Below are positions 1 to 9,116 of a DNA stretch of 64,000 nucleotides, piece by piece (positions within the stretch are counted from its first letter, which is position 1; every line of letters starts with the position of its first letter). Under the pieces are notes generated by a model that saw only the letters and a program-made list of their open reading frames with translations, was not told the DNA's origin and ran no database searches. Location: assembly GCA_963676335.1 (NCBI GenBank), contig OY781057.1:186001-250000 (forward strand), written 5' to 3'. The stretch comes from G963676335 sp963676335. Lineage in GTDB: Bacteria; Pseudomonadota; Alphaproteobacteria; Rickettsiales; Rickettsiaceae. The translations under genes were made by a program, and so were the position numbers.

Positions 1-567
1 ATCCCGCCATAAAAGTGTTGTTTGTCCATCTATTGATTCATCCTCAGTAAATTTAATGCTATAGGTTACATCCATTAAATTTTTTTTTATAAGAAAACTT
101 CCATTAGAAATTATACCAAAACTTCGTCCACTAATATTAGCTAATACCTGACCTTTATGAATATGTTTTCGTATTAGATATTCATAATCAGATGTAATCT
201 GAGAGATGTACAGATCTTTAAAATCTGTTTTAAAGTATATATTTTGTGCTTCTATGCGCAGATTAATTTTAGGAATTTTAAACAGATCAAATAATTTATA
301 TTGTATACTTCCAGATTCTATATTAATAATTTCTATATTTTTAATATTTATTAATTTTAAATCGAAAAAATTAATAGCTAATTTCTTATAATCTATTTTC
401 ACAGAATTAAAACTTACTTTCAAAAATTCTGTATTCAATTTATGCTCTATAATATTCTTAACCAAAGCGTTATGTACTTGGGGAATAGCAATTATAAAAA
501 AAATCAAAAAGAAAATACTTATTGTTAGTATTTTAAATAGTTCTTTAAAAATTTTTAACCCTAGCAT
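1..567 (-). CDS. Membrane-anchored protein, N-terminal part only (AsmA/TamB-like?)
   Basis: An open frame on the minus strand starts with ATG at 567 and runs 189 codons off the left edge without a stop. It begins with a short basic stretch, then one strongly hydrophobic segment (about residues 8-30), then a polar region rich in alternating Ile/Asn/Lys typical of beta structure. That layout (one N-terminal anchor, long periplasmic beta-rich body) fits AsmA/TamB/DUF3971-type envelope proteins, but no diagnostic motif is visible, so the family is a guess. The start lies 2 nt after the hscB stop, so the two are probably cotranscribed. Confidence 0.6.
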   Translation of the reverse strand, partial: MLGLKIFKELFKILTISIFFLIFFIIAIPQVHNALVKNIIEHKLNTEFLKVSFNSVKIDYKKLAINFFDLKLINIKNIEIINIESGSIQYKLFDLFKIPKINLRIEAQNIYFKTDFKDLYISQITSDYEYLIRKHIHKGQVLANISGRSFGIISNGSFLIKKNLMDVTYSIKFTEDESIDGQTTLLWRD

Positions 568-569
568 AG

Positions 570-1082
570 CTACTCTTGTAACAATTTTTGAGTATTTTTA
601 ACAAAAATTGTTAGATATTTAAGTTCTATGGTTAGATACGCTACTTTTGTATAGTCATTTTTTGTGAATTCTTCTGATATAATTGTCGTTATTTGATTTA
701 TTTGATTTTGTATTTGATTAATAAAAAACTGCATTTTCTCTTTATCTTTTAATTGATTTAAACGTTCGTATAATTGCAATACTTTTTCCAAAATATCATT
801 TTTAGTAAATTCTTTTGCTACCATTTCATTATCAATATCTATATCATTTAATTTCAATAAATAAATTGCTCTAGTTAATGAATTTCTAAGGATTCTGTAT
901 CCTTCATTAATTAAACTAGAAATAAATAAAAAATCTTTTTTTTTATCAAATTTAATACATTTATCTGGATGATAAATGATTTGTAAATTCAAATAATTTG
1001 ATTCTAATAGTTCTAGATTTATATTAAAGATAGGTTGTAGATTAAACAATTCAAAATAATTTTTCTCCATTAACTGCTTCAT
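570..1082 (-). CDS. hscB: Fe-S cluster co-chaperone HscB (J-domain protein)
   Basis: 170 aa, close to the usual ~171 aa of HscB. The N-terminal J domain shows the aromatic NYFELF start typical of HscB and the invariant HPDK loop near residue 38. The C-terminal half is the charged helical domain that binds the IscU scaffold. HscB stimulates the HscA ATPase so that IscU releases its Fe-S cluster in the cytoplasm. In most proteobacteria it sits with hscA and fdx; here neither is adjacent, and the likely fdx is at 61652, so the isc cluster is dispersed. A second Met at residue 5 is an alternative start. Confidence 0.9.
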   Translation of the reverse strand: MKQLMEKNYFELFNLQPIFNINLELLESNYLNLQIIYHPDKCIKFDKKKDFLFISSLINEGYRILRNSLTRAIYLLKLNDIDIDNEMVAKEFTKNDILEKVLQLYERLNQLKDKEKMQFFINQIQNQINQITTIISEEFTKNDYTKVAYLTIELKYLTIFVKNTQKLLQE

Positions 1083-1143
1083 TAGACCGATATATTTTTT
1101 TTAAAAAAGAATATATTATTATAATTTATATTTCAAAAATTTT

Positions 1144-2325
1144 ATGAAAGATATATCTCATGCAGACGAGTTACTAAATTCAGATATAGTAAATTTTCAA
1201 AATTTCTCTAATTCAACTAAAGAATTAGAAACTCAGTTAGAAGCATTATATTCAAAATTCGAAACACATTTACCAAATATAGCTAAATCTTTATACAGTA
1301 ACATAAGTAGTAATCTATATCATTTAAAATCTGAAATTGATAAAGAATTTAATGAGACTGTCATTAAAACTATTCAAAATAATAAAAAAGAAATAGCTAA
1401 TGTTCGTAAAAATGGAGATATATTTGACTTATTGCAAATTTTATTAACGGGGTTTATCGATATTATCGATTCTACCAAAGAATTTTGGAAAACTATAAAA
1501 CAAAAACATTTTTTACTAGCTCTAATAATAGAAAAAAGCGTTACAGAAGCTGTAAAATATATAACAATAAATTATATTCCAGTTATAGGACAAATATTAT
1601 TTTGTTGTCATATCTCTTATACTTTTGCAAGTATTGCTACTGCCGGTATAAAAATTTCTAAATTAAAAGAAATAGAAACTAAAACTAAAGAAAAACTTAA
1701 TAATCTTGATAACGCAACAGAACTGCCAGGATTAACAAAAGAAATAGATTTATGCGAAAAAACTGCAAAAAATTTATCAATTAAAGCAGAAGATTTAGTT
1801 TTATTAAATATAGATTCTAGTCAATTACAAAAATTTTCTACTTCTCCACCAGACCTGCAAACAAAAGAATTTATACAGCAATTAGTTATTACAGCTAACA
1901 AATTACCAAAAAATGAAATAGAAACTAATATGTTACTAGATTTGATAAAGAAGAACATCCAAAAAGAATTAACTCAACACCCAAAATTACAGGAATATTC
2001 AAAAGAACTCATTAAGGAAATAGATAAAAATACTAATATAACTAATAACTTAGGAAATATCTCTAATGTGAATAGTAACATTATTTCAAGAATTGAAAAC
2101 ACAACTCAAATGTTAAAACATATTACCAATGTTGTACATGAGGTCATTAAAGATAAACATGCTGCTAAAGTCATCTCCAAAAACATAAAAACTAAAATAA
2201 TCAATATTGTTTTAGAGAAACCCATAAACAAAATAATGCTTCAAAAAGCAAGTCTCAGGGAAGCTACCTGGCAAAATAAAGCATTAGATTCGAAGAATTC
2301 TAAAAATTTAGGTGCATCTAAATAG
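1144..2325 (+). CDS. Unknown coiled protein with a central hydrophobic region
   Basis: 393 aa, not recognised. The protein is Lys/Asn/Ile-rich and mostly predicted helical. A hydrophobic patch around residues 125-170 could be one or two membrane segments. It is flanked by charged heptad-like stretches (about 20-110 and 175-350). There is no N-terminal signal peptide and no clear Shine-Dalgarno before the ATG. It is divergent from hscB and ends 2 nt from the convergent rpmF. Size, composition and solitary location would suit a lineage-specific secreted or host-interacting protein, but that is speculation; nothing catalytic is visible. Confidence 0.7.
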   Translation: MKDISHADELLNSDIVNFQNFSNSTKELETQLEALYSKFETHLPNIAKSLYSNISSNLYHLKSEIDKEFNETVIKTIQNNKKEIANVRKNGDIFDLLQILLTGFIDIIDSTKEFWKTIKQKHFLLALIIEKSVTEAVKYITINYIPVIGQILFCCHISYTFASIATAGIKISKLKEIETKTKEKLNNLDNATELPGLTKEIDLCEKTAKNLSIKAEDLVLLNIDSSQLQKFSTSPPDLQTKEFIQQLVITANKLPKNEIETNMLLDLIKKNIQKELTQHPKLQEYSKELIKEIDKNTNITNNLGNISNVNSNIISRIENTTQMLKHITNVVHEVIKDKHAAKVISKNIKTKIINIVLEKPINKIMLQKASLREATWQNKALDSKNSKNLGASK

Positions 2326-2327
2326 CA

Positions 2328-2546
2328 TTATTCTGTGATTTGAAGAGGCTTTGTAGTTTCTTCTTTTGGAAGTTTAGTAATTAATACATTTCTACCTTTA
2401 TAAGTTTTATCTAACAAACCCATATGATGAGGTAATCTATATTCACCACTCTTTGAATCCACTATTATATTTAGTAATTTTATTGCATTATGAGATCTAC
2501 GCATACTTTTTTTACTATACGAAGTCTTCTTTTTAGGTACAGCCAT
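2328..2546 (-). CDS. rpmF: Large ribosomal subunit protein bL32
   Basis: 72 aa. The N-terminus MAVPKKKTSYSKKSMRRSHN is the conserved bL32 signature (basic, with the MRRSH box), followed by the short C-terminal tail usual in alphaproteobacteria. It is a structural protein of the 50S subunit. It is divergent from bamE. The usual alphaproteobacterial neighbours plsX and fabH do not follow it here; the next gene is an unknown convergent one. Confidence 0.96.
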   Translation of the reverse strand: MAVPKKKTSYSKKSMRRSHNAIKLLNIIVDSKSGEYRLPHHMGLLDKTYKGRNVLITKLPKEETTKPLQITE

Positions 2547-2578
2547 GTTAATATTTTTTTTAAAAAAAATTATTTTTA

Positions 2579-2607
2579 TTGCTAAATGATATATATCATA
2601 CTATATT
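2579..2607 (+). promoter_or_regulatory. Sigma70-type promoter for bamE
   Basis: TTGCTA at 2579-2584, a 17-nt spacer, then TATATT at 2602-2607. It lies 30 nt before the bamE ATG, with GGAAAG at about 2614 as a likely ribosome-binding site. Match judged by eye. Confidence 0.55.
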
Positions 2608-2637
2608 TTACTTGGAAAGTCTATTAAAAAATGATTT

Positions 2638-3105
2638 ATGCGCGTTAGTATTATAACTTTATTATTTATTTGTGTTTTATTATCTAGCTGCAAATCACTA
2701 GAATTGCACGGACAATTTGTAGATAATAATCAAATAAAAAAATTAAACAGTAAATTAGAAGCTGAAAATTTATTAAAAGAAGAAGTAATTAACGATATTG
2801 GCTATCCGAGCTTTACTGATACAAATAATGAACAAACTTGGTATTATGTTTTTCGTGTATTAAGCAAAAAGGCTTGGTTTAAACCAAACGTTGAAGAGCA
2901 AAGGATAGTAAAAATATTATTTAATGATAAAAATTTAGTTACTGAAATTAAATTAATACAAAATGAACATAGAGATAAAAATATTAAAGTTATTAATGAA
3001 TACACTAAATTAGATTTAGAGCAAGGGGCTTGGAAAAATTTATCAAAAAGTTTTATGCCTTCTTTTTATACAAAGAAAAAGACTCGATATAAGAAATCAA
3101 AATAA
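2638..3105 (+). CDS. bamE: Outer membrane assembly lipoprotein BamE (SmpA/OmlA)
   Basis: 155 aa. The hydrophobic signal ends in a lipobox (LLSSC, Cys at residue 18), so this is a lipoprotein. The body shows the SmpA/OmlA pattern: a helix leading to a GYP-S turn, then the QTWYYVF strand and a KILFND strand. BamE stabilises the BamA-BamD complex that folds outer membrane beta-barrels. The C-terminus is longer and more basic than in enterobacteria, as in other alphaproteobacteria. It is 10 nt upstream of murJ and probably cotranscribed with it. Confidence 0.88.
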   Translation: MRVSIITLLFICVLLSSCKSLELHGQFVDNNQIKKLNSKLEAENLLKEEVINDIGYPSFTDTNNEQTWYYVFRVLSKKAWFKPNVEEQRIVKILFNDKNLVTEIKLIQNEHRDKNIKVINEYTKLDLEQGAWKNLSKSFMPSFYTKKKTRYKKSK

Positions 3106-3115
3106 GTAATTTAAT

Positions 3116-4633
3116 TTGTCATTATTACGTTCTGGTATAATTGTTGCTGGGTTAACGCTTTTATCTCGCATATTTGGATTATTAAGAGATCAGTTTATCG
3201 CTATGTTGTTTGGTTGTGATTCTATAGCAGATAGCGTAAATTTAGCCTGGAAATTACCTAATCTCTTTCGAAGAATTTTAGGGGAAGGGGCATTATCATC
3301 AGTATTTATTCCAATTTTTAATCATCGTATAAGAAAATCTAAAGAAGATGGGGAAAAATTTATTAATCAAATTTATATATTGTTATTCTTCACTTTATTA
3401 ATAATAGTAGGAATCTTTGAATATTTCATGCCTGAGTTTTTACACTTATTAGCACCTGGATTTAAGAATAATACTCATCAATTTAAACTTACTATCTTAT
3501 TATGTCGCATTACCCTTCCATATTTATGGTGTATATCACAAGTTGCCTTATTTGGAGCTATACTAAATTCAGTTAATCGTTTCGCTGCTTTTTCATTTGT
3601 ACCTGTCTTATTAAATATAGGAGTAATTGGATTCACTCTTTTATTAAAAAATTATATTAGTTCTGCGCAGGCAATTAGTTATAGTATAGTGATTTCTGGT
3701 GTATTACAACTTATATTTATGTATATTTGTTTTAGATATGCTAATTTTCGAATATCTAAATTTTCTTTTTCTTTTGACTCGCATGTTAAAAAATTTTTAT
3801 TTGGAATGGGGCCTGCAACTTTAAGCTCAGGAGTTGTTCAACTGCAACTTTTTATTTCTCAATCTATTGCAAGTTTTATTCCAGGAGGAATTGCAATATT
3901 AAGTTATGCAGATAGACTATATCAATTACCATTATCTATTATAGGGACTACTTTCAGTACAATATTATTACCATTACTAGTAAATAAATCTCAAAATAAA
4001 GAAGATATATTTTTATTAAAAGAACAATCCATTCAATGGGGATTAATATTATCTCTTCCTTGTTCTATGGGCCTAGTAGTGCTTTCTCATCCAATTATAC
4101 ACATAATATATGAACGAGGCATGTTTACTGCTCTAGATAGTATCAATGTAGCTAAAACTATGCAAGTTTTCTCCTTTGGGCTCCCAGCTTTTATTTTAGT
4201 TAAAATTTTAACACCGTTCTTTTATGCTCATCAAGATGTTAACACACCTTTTAAAATATCTCTAATTATTTTAATAGTTAATACAGGTTTGAATATACTG
4301 TTAATGCACTATTATAGTTATATTGGTATAGCTATAGGATCAGTTCTAGCATCTTGGTTTCATGTTGGATTATTACTTGGCTTCTTATATAAAAAGATCA
4401 ATTTTTTTTTATCAAAAAAATTAATTTTATTTTTAAGTATAATAACTGTAATTACAGCATTTATTGGAATAATATTACATTATTGTTTTCAAATATTTAT
4501 TAAAGATTATTATTATAGCAACAATTTCATAATAAAATTATGTATATTAAGTACGCTAATTATTATTACCGCATGCAGCTATTTGTTAATTATATATATA
4601 AAGTTGTTAAAAAATACTAAAATAGTTCTTTAG
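3116..4633 (+). CDS. murJ: Lipid II flippase MurJ (MviN)
   Basis: 505 aa integral membrane protein with about 13-14 hydrophobic segments. The N-terminus matches the MurJ signature (SGIIVAGLTLLSRIFGLLRD, and later LPNLFRRILGEGA). It moves lipid II across the inner membrane for peptidoglycan synthesis. The start is TTG at 3116 after bamE; no in-frame ATG exists before the conserved region. The C-terminus overlaps the convergent pepP gene by 17 nt. Together with murD and several lytic or division genes it implies a retained cell wall. Confidence 0.95.
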   Translation: MSLLRSGIIVAGLTLLSRIFGLLRDQFIAMLFGCDSIADSVNLAWKLPNLFRRILGEGALSSVFIPIFNHRIRKSKEDGEKFINQIYILLFFTLLIIVGIFEYFMPEFLHLLAPGFKNNTHQFKLTILLCRITLPYLWCISQVALFGAILNSVNRFAAFSFVPVLLNIGVIGFTLLLKNYISSAQAISYSIVISGVLQLIFMYICFRYANFRISKFSFSFDSHVKKFLFGMGPATLSSGVVQLQLFISQSIASFIPGGIAILSYADRLYQLPLSIIGTTFSTILLPLLVNKSQNKEDIFLLKEQSIQWGLILSLPCSMGLVVLSHPIIHIIYERGMFTALDSINVAKTMQVFSFGLPAFILVKILTPFFYAHQDVNTPFKISLIILIVNTGLNILLMHYYSYIGIAIGSVLASWFHVGLLLGFLYKKINFFLSKKLILFLSIITVITAFIGIILHYCFQIFIKDYYYSNNFIIKLCILSTLIIITACSYLLIIYIKLLKNTKIVL

Positions 4634-6335
4634 ATAGCCATTCTTTTGCATTCTTAGATAACTTAGGAGCTACTTTATCCAAAAGCTCTTTAGAATAATC
4701 CTCTAAATAAGTTTCTTCTTCGTTAGTTAATAATTTTGATGCAATCAAGTTTTTACAATAAGGAACAAAAGTTAGATTATGAAAACATAAAAAATCATTA
4801 AAGCTATGATGATTAGTAATATACATTAAATTTTCTATCCGGATACCATATTTTTTAGGTTTATAATACCCAGGCTCATTAGATAAAACCATGCCTTTTT
4901 GTAAAACAACATTATTTATAGCATTAATACTTTGAGGTCCTTCATGAACATTTAAACAACTCCCCACTCCATGACCTGTGCCATGTGGATAATTAAACCC
5001 ATTCTCCCATAAAAACATACGGGCTAAAACATCTAATTGACATCCAGTAGTACCCTTAGGAAAGATAGTTTTAAGCAATTTAATATGCCCTTTTAGAACT
5101 AATGTATATTCTTTTTGTTGTTCTATTGTCGATTGTGCTAAACAAATAGTACGAGTTACATCTGTAGTAGCTCCATAATAATTAGCACCTGAATCTATTA
5201 ACAATAGACCATGTTTTTGTATAAGTTTAGATTCTTGATTGGATGGTCTATAATGAATAATAGCGCCATTTTCTTGGTATCCACATATAGTAGCAAAACT
5301 ATCACAAATATAATTTTGATTTTGCTTACGCAAACTAGTTAATTCATTAGCTACCTGATACTCAGTTAACACCCCCCCATTATTAACAATATACTCTATC
5401 CATGCTAATAATTCACATAAAACTACAGAATCTTCTAAATGCCTATCTTTAAAATAAGATAGCTCTGTTTCATTTTTACATGATTTTAATATTGCAAAAA
5501 TATTATTTTTAGAAATAACATGTGCTTGTTTAATACTATTAATAAATGCTATTGGACATGTATCCGTATCAATAATAATTTTTCCAGTTAAATTAGATAA
5601 TGACTCATTAATATTAGAAATATGAATATATTTAACATTATTAGAACTAAAATATTCAGATATATTTATTTCCAGATTTATTGAATTACTAAATAAACAA
5701 ACTTCATTAAAACTTAAAATTAAATAACATAATAATAAAGGACTAAATTCTAAATCATCTGCTCTAATATTTAATAACCAACATATAGTTGCACTATCTG
5801 TAATTAATGCACTTTCTGCAAAATTTTGTTTCAAAACATTCCGGCACTGTTCTAAACGTTGTTGACAATTCGTATTACTATGTTTTTCCGGATAAAGGAA
5901 AATTTTACTATCCAATTTGTTAGGTTTATCATGCCAAATGATATCTACTAAATTTTGTGCTATAGAAACTAACTTAAGACTATGAAAATATCCTAATTGC
6001 TTTGAAGTAAATAGTAAAGGATCATATCCTAAAATAAATTCTTTACTATCACCACAAATAAATGTATCAAGTTCTTTTAAATCAAATATACGAAATATAT
6101 CTATATCTAATTCTTTTTGAGCTTGAAGAAGATACCTCCCATCTGTAAAAAATAAAGCTTTTTCCTCTAAAATTATCGCTATTCCATTAGATCCAGTAAA
6201 ACCTGTAATAAATCTTAAACGATTTTTAAAAGAAGAGACTGTTTCATTTTGAAATTCATCCCAAGATGGAAGTATATATCCATTAACCTTATATTCTAAA
6301 AATAATTTTCTTAATTGTTTTAATTTAAAACTCAT
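4617..6335 (-). CDS. pepP: Xaa-Pro aminopeptidase (M24 family)
   Basis: 572 aa. It has the three-part layout of the long M24B aminopeptidases: two creatinase-like N-terminal domains (about 1-290) and a pita-bread metallopeptidase domain (about 300-530). Metal ligands are visible in order: DSGANY and DVTRT (two Asp), HGTGHGVG (His), NEPGYY (Glu) and GIRIEN (Glu). It removes N-terminal residues preceding proline, in peptide turnover. It converges on murJ with a 17-nt overlap. All catalytic positions look intact. Confidence 0.93.
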   Translation of the reverse strand: MSFKLKQLRKLFLEYKVNGYILPSWDEFQNETVSSFKNRLRFITGFTGSNGIAIILEEKALFFTDGRYLLQAQKELDIDIFRIFDLKELDTFICGDSKEFILGYDPLLFTSKQLGYFHSLKLVSIAQNLVDIIWHDKPNKLDSKIFLYPEKHSNTNCQQRLEQCRNVLKQNFAESALITDSATICWLLNIRADDLEFSPLLLCYLILSFNEVCLFSNSINLEINISEYFSSNNVKYIHISNINESLSNLTGKIIIDTDTCPIAFINSIKQAHVISKNNIFAILKSCKNETELSYFKDRHLEDSVVLCELLAWIEYIVNNGGVLTEYQVANELTSLRKQNQNYICDSFATICGYQENGAIIHYRPSNQESKLIQKHGLLLIDSGANYYGATTDVTRTICLAQSTIEQQKEYTLVLKGHIKLLKTIFPKGTTGCQLDVLARMFLWENGFNYPHGTGHGVGSCLNVHEGPQSINAINNVVLQKGMVLSNEPGYYKPKKYGIRIENLMYITNHHSFNDFLCFHNLTFVPYCKNLIASKLLTNEEETYLEDYSKELLDKVAPKLSKNAKEWLSKELF

Positions 6336-6539
6336 ATTTGAAGCTCTAAATCAAGAAGTTAATTAAATATCTCATATAAAGCCATAATCTGTTTATTTTG
6401 TTAACAGTCCATACTTAAAAATATAAATATCTCTATCTCATGAAGATATGCTATAATTCCTAATATTTCAAACATAACATTATTATTTCCTCCTTCTGTT
6501 TTCTAATCTCCAAAATCAGGATTTCTCTGCAAACGTCGT
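6336..6539 (-). other. Intergenic region with a strong SD and decayed coding remnants
   Basis: On the minus strand GGAGGA (6488-6493) stands 7 nt before an ATG at 6480 that opens only six codons (MLCLKY then stop). A second ATG at 6475 opens 24 codons to 6401. Downstream of the aminotransferase gene the +1 frame stays open to a TAG at 6503-6505. A good ribosome-binding site without a gene suggests a decayed gene, but nothing can be identified. Confidence 0.3.
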
Positions 6540-7649
6540 TCATGTTCTGTCAAAATATTTCTTAATAAGAGTGCATATAGTTGTTATTTTTTCATATGTC
6601 AAATCCGGATAACTTGGTAAATTAACTCCCCGTTGACTTATAGACTCCGCTATAGGAAAATTTTCTTTAATAAAAAGATGCGGTAGTTTATGACAAGGAG
6701 GAAAAAATGGCCGAGTTTCAACATTATTTTGTTTTAGATACAATCTTAAACTATCCCTATGGCATATATTATCAAGTATAATAGAACACATCCAAAAAGA
6801 ATGTGTTGTATCTGATAATTCATCATGAAATCTAAGGGGCAATTTTTTCAAATTTTGGTTATACCATTCCGCAATTTTTCTTTTTTTTATAAGGATTTCA
6901 TCAGCTTTTTCTAATTGTGCAAATCCTATAGCTGCGCAAATATTTGTCATGCGATAATTATAAGCGATTGTATCGTGCCAATATTCAATTGTTTTGGAAA
7001 CGCCTTGACTTTTTAAATGGGCAGCTTTTTCTATAACTGTTTTAGAGTTAGCGATCACCATTCCACCTTCTCCAGTGGTAATTGTTTTATTTCCAAAAAA
7101 ACTAAAAGTTCCAATATCTCCAAAAGTTCCAACATGTTGATTTTTGTAATAGGTTCCAAATGCTTCCGCGCAATCTTCAATTAGAAGTAAATTGTTTTCA
7201 GTGCAAATTTTTACTATTTTTTCCATATCACAGGATAACCCATAAAGATGTACTGCAATAATTGCTTTTGTATGTTTGGTAATTTTTCGCAGCACGTCTT
7301 CAGTGTCAAGCTGCAACGTAGATTCTATTGATTCGACGAATACTGGAGTTGCTCCAGCCTGAATTATAGTATTAACTGAAGCAACATACGTAAAAGTTGG
7401 AACTATCACTTCATCTCCAGGCCCAATTTCTAAAGTTTTTAATGCTAAATGAATAGCAACAGTTCCATTACTAACAGAAGTAGCGTAAGGAGAGTTTATG
7501 TATTGTGCAAATCCTTTTTCAAATAGTTCTATAAATTGCCCTTTAGATGAAATCCATGAAGAATTAAGGCATTGATTAACATACTCTTTTTCCCTACCAG
7601 TTAAATATGGCTTATAAATTGGTATCATTGTTGAAAAATAGTTTTTCAT
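6540..7649 (-). CDS. DegT/DnrJ/EryC1/StrS-family nucleotide-sugar aminotransferase
   Basis: 369 aa PLP-dependent fold type I enzyme. Visible hallmarks are SNGTVAIHLAL (cofactor phosphate binding), EDCAEAFG (Asp for the pyridine nitrogen) and SFFGNKTITTGEGGM with the Schiff-base Lys at about residue 188. The sequence resembles perosamine/4-amino-4-deoxy sugar synthases, which aminate 4-keto nucleotide sugars for O-antigen or glycoprotein glycans. No other sugar-nucleotide gene is adjacent, and codon use looks somewhat less AT-rich than neighbours, so lateral acquisition is possible. The exact sugar cannot be assigned. Confidence 0.87.
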   Translation of the reverse strand: MKNYFSTMIPIYKPYLTGREKEYVNQCLNSSWISSKGQFIELFEKGFAQYINSPYATSVSNGTVAIHLALKTLEIGPGDEVIVPTFTYVASVNTIIQAGATPVFVESIESTLQLDTEDVLRKITKHTKAIIAVHLYGLSCDMEKIVKICTENNLLLIEDCAEAFGTYYKNQHVGTFGDIGTFSFFGNKTITTGEGGMVIANSKTVIEKAAHLKSQGVSKTIEYWHDTIAYNYRMTNICAAIGFAQLEKADEILIKKRKIAEWYNQNLKKLPLRFHDELSDTTHSFWMCSIILDNICHRDSLRLYLKQNNVETRPFFPPCHKLPHLFIKENFPIAESISQRGVNLPSYPDLTYEKITTICTLIKKYFDRT

Positions 7650-7688
7650 TCATATTAATATTATATTTTTCTCATCCAAAAATCGGCA

Positions 7689-8471
7689 TTATATTGGTAA
7701 CGAATAATAAGACTGAAGTTCTTTTACTAAATTAATATATGCTATAGATCCTAAAGATTTATAATCATATATAAGTCCAGGCTTTCCATATGAAGGAGCT
7801 TCCGCTAATTTAACACTTCTAGGGATAACAGTTTTAAAAACCATAGCCCCTAAACAGTTGCGGACATCTTTCTCTACCTGAATAGTTAAGCTATTTCTTT
7901 TATCATACATAGTCAATAATATACCTAATATTTTTAAATCACTATTAAATTTTTTAGTAATTAAATCTATTGTTTTTAAAAGATGACTAAGTCCTTCTAA
8001 GGCATAAAATTCACATTGTATAGGAATAATCACCTCAGTTGCAGCTATTAAAGCATTTATAGTTAATAACCCAAGAGAAGGAGGGCTATCTATAATTATG
8101 TAAGAATAATTTTTCAATTGAGTAAGAATAATATTGTTTAATATTTGTTCTTTATTATTTAAATAATTTAACTCTAATTCAGCTGCTGCTAAATTAACAT
8201 CGGAAGTAATTATATCTAAATTATTAAGTTGAGAATGAAAAATAGCATCTTTTATTAAAGATTGACGAACTAAAATATCATAAATAGTACATATTCTTTG
8301 AGGATAGTCTATTCCCATTCCAGTACTAGTATTACCTTGAGGATCTAGATCAATAATTAAAACTTTTTCATTATTAATACTTAATCCCGCTGCTAAGTTA
8401 ATAGCTGTAGTAGTTTTACCTACTCCACCTTTCTGATTAGCAATAACTATGATTTTAGAATCATTTGACAT
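7689..8471 (-). CDS. parA: Chromosome partitioning ATPase ParA (Soj)
   Basis: 260 aa. Deviant Walker A near the N-terminus (NQKGGVGKTTTAINLA), Walker A' region (DLDPQGN) and Walker B (IIIDSPPSLG) are intact. ParA forms dynamic gradients on the nucleoid that move ParB-parS complexes to daughter cells. The start overlaps the end of rsmG by 11 nt, so the two are cotranscribed. In most bacteria parB follows directly; here it is 24 kb away at 32490, so the operon has been split. Confidence 0.95.
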   Translation of the reverse strand: MSNDSKIIVIANQKGGVGKTTTAINLAAGLSINNEKVLIIDLDPQGNTSTGMGIDYPQRICTIYDILVRQSLIKDAIFHSQLNNLDIITSDVNLAAAELELNYLNNKEQILNNIILTQLKNYSYIIIDSPPSLGLLTINALIAATEVIIPIQCEFYALEGLSHLLKTIDLITKKFNSDLKILGILLTMYDKRNSLTIQVEKDVRNCLGAMVFKTVIPRSVKLAEAPSYGKPGLIYDYKSLGSIAYINLVKELQSYYSLPI

Positions 8472-9096
8472 ACTTAATGTTAGTTAGAGTTATAATAGTG
8501 CTATTATCATTTATAATGCTTAATTCTTGCGTATAGTCAAATGTATACTTTTTTTGAGCCATTACTAAATCTATTTCCCTATTCTTTCCTTTAAATACTA
8601 ATATTCGATCTCTAATGTTAATATTTTGGACACAGGCTAACAACCCATCAATTTTACTAAAAGCTCTAGAAGTTAAGACATCACAACTAATTTTTATATT
8701 TTCAACTCTATCGCAAATTACAGTTACATTCATTAATTTAAGAATACGAACAACTTCAAGTAAAAATATACATTTTTTAGTAATAGTTTCGATTAAGATT
8801 ACTTTATTTGCAGTTAATATACCTAAAAGAATACCAGGAAATCCGTTTCCGGATCCAACATCTAGAATAGTAAGAATTAAATCTTTTTGTAGATGTTTAA
8901 TAATTTGCATGCAATCTAAAACATGACGATACCAAATTTCCAAAACAGTTTTTGCGGAAATTAAATTTATTTGCATATTCCATTTCCATAACGTATTTAT
9001 ATAAGTCTCAATTTTTTCTAATGTTTCACGTGAAACATTAAACTGATTTTTTAAAAGATTTTTACAACTCTCAACGGAAGAAAAATCAATTTGCAT
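8461..9096 (-). CDS. rsmG: 16S rRNA (guanine-527 N7) methyltransferase RsmG (GidB)
   Basis: 211 aa. The SAM-binding motif I reads ILDVGSGNGFPGI (about residues 73-85), followed by the ETITKKCIFL acidic loop and a SRAFSK motif, all typical of GidB. It methylates G527 of 16S rRNA; loss of the family protein gives low-level streptomycin resistance. The N-terminal FNVSRETLE is encoded by DNA that is also an exact parS site (9022-9037). It heads the rsmG-parA pair. Confidence 0.94.
   Translation of the reverse strand: MQIDFSSVESCKNLLKNQFNVSRETLEKIETYINTLWKWNMQINLISAKTVLEIWYRHVLDCMQIIKHLQKDLILTILDVGSGNGFPGILLGILTANKVILIETITKKCIFLLEVVRILKLMNVTVICDRVENIKISCDVLTSRAFSKIDGLLACVQNINIRDRILVFKGKNREIDLVMAQKKYTFDYTQELSIINDNSTIITLTNIKYVK
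9022..9037. promoter_or_regulatory. parS centromere site (ParB binding)
   Basis: TGTTTCACGTGAAACA, a perfect 16-bp palindrome identical to the canonical chromosomal parS consensus. It lies within the rsmG coding sequence, where it encodes part of FNVSRETLE. ParB (32490-33350) is the expected ligand and ParA (7689-8471) the motor. parS sites cluster near the origin in most bacteria, which fits the putative oriC about 54 kb to the right. Confidence 0.93.
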
Positions 9097-9116
9097 ATGA
9101 AAATGTGTTTTGTGAA

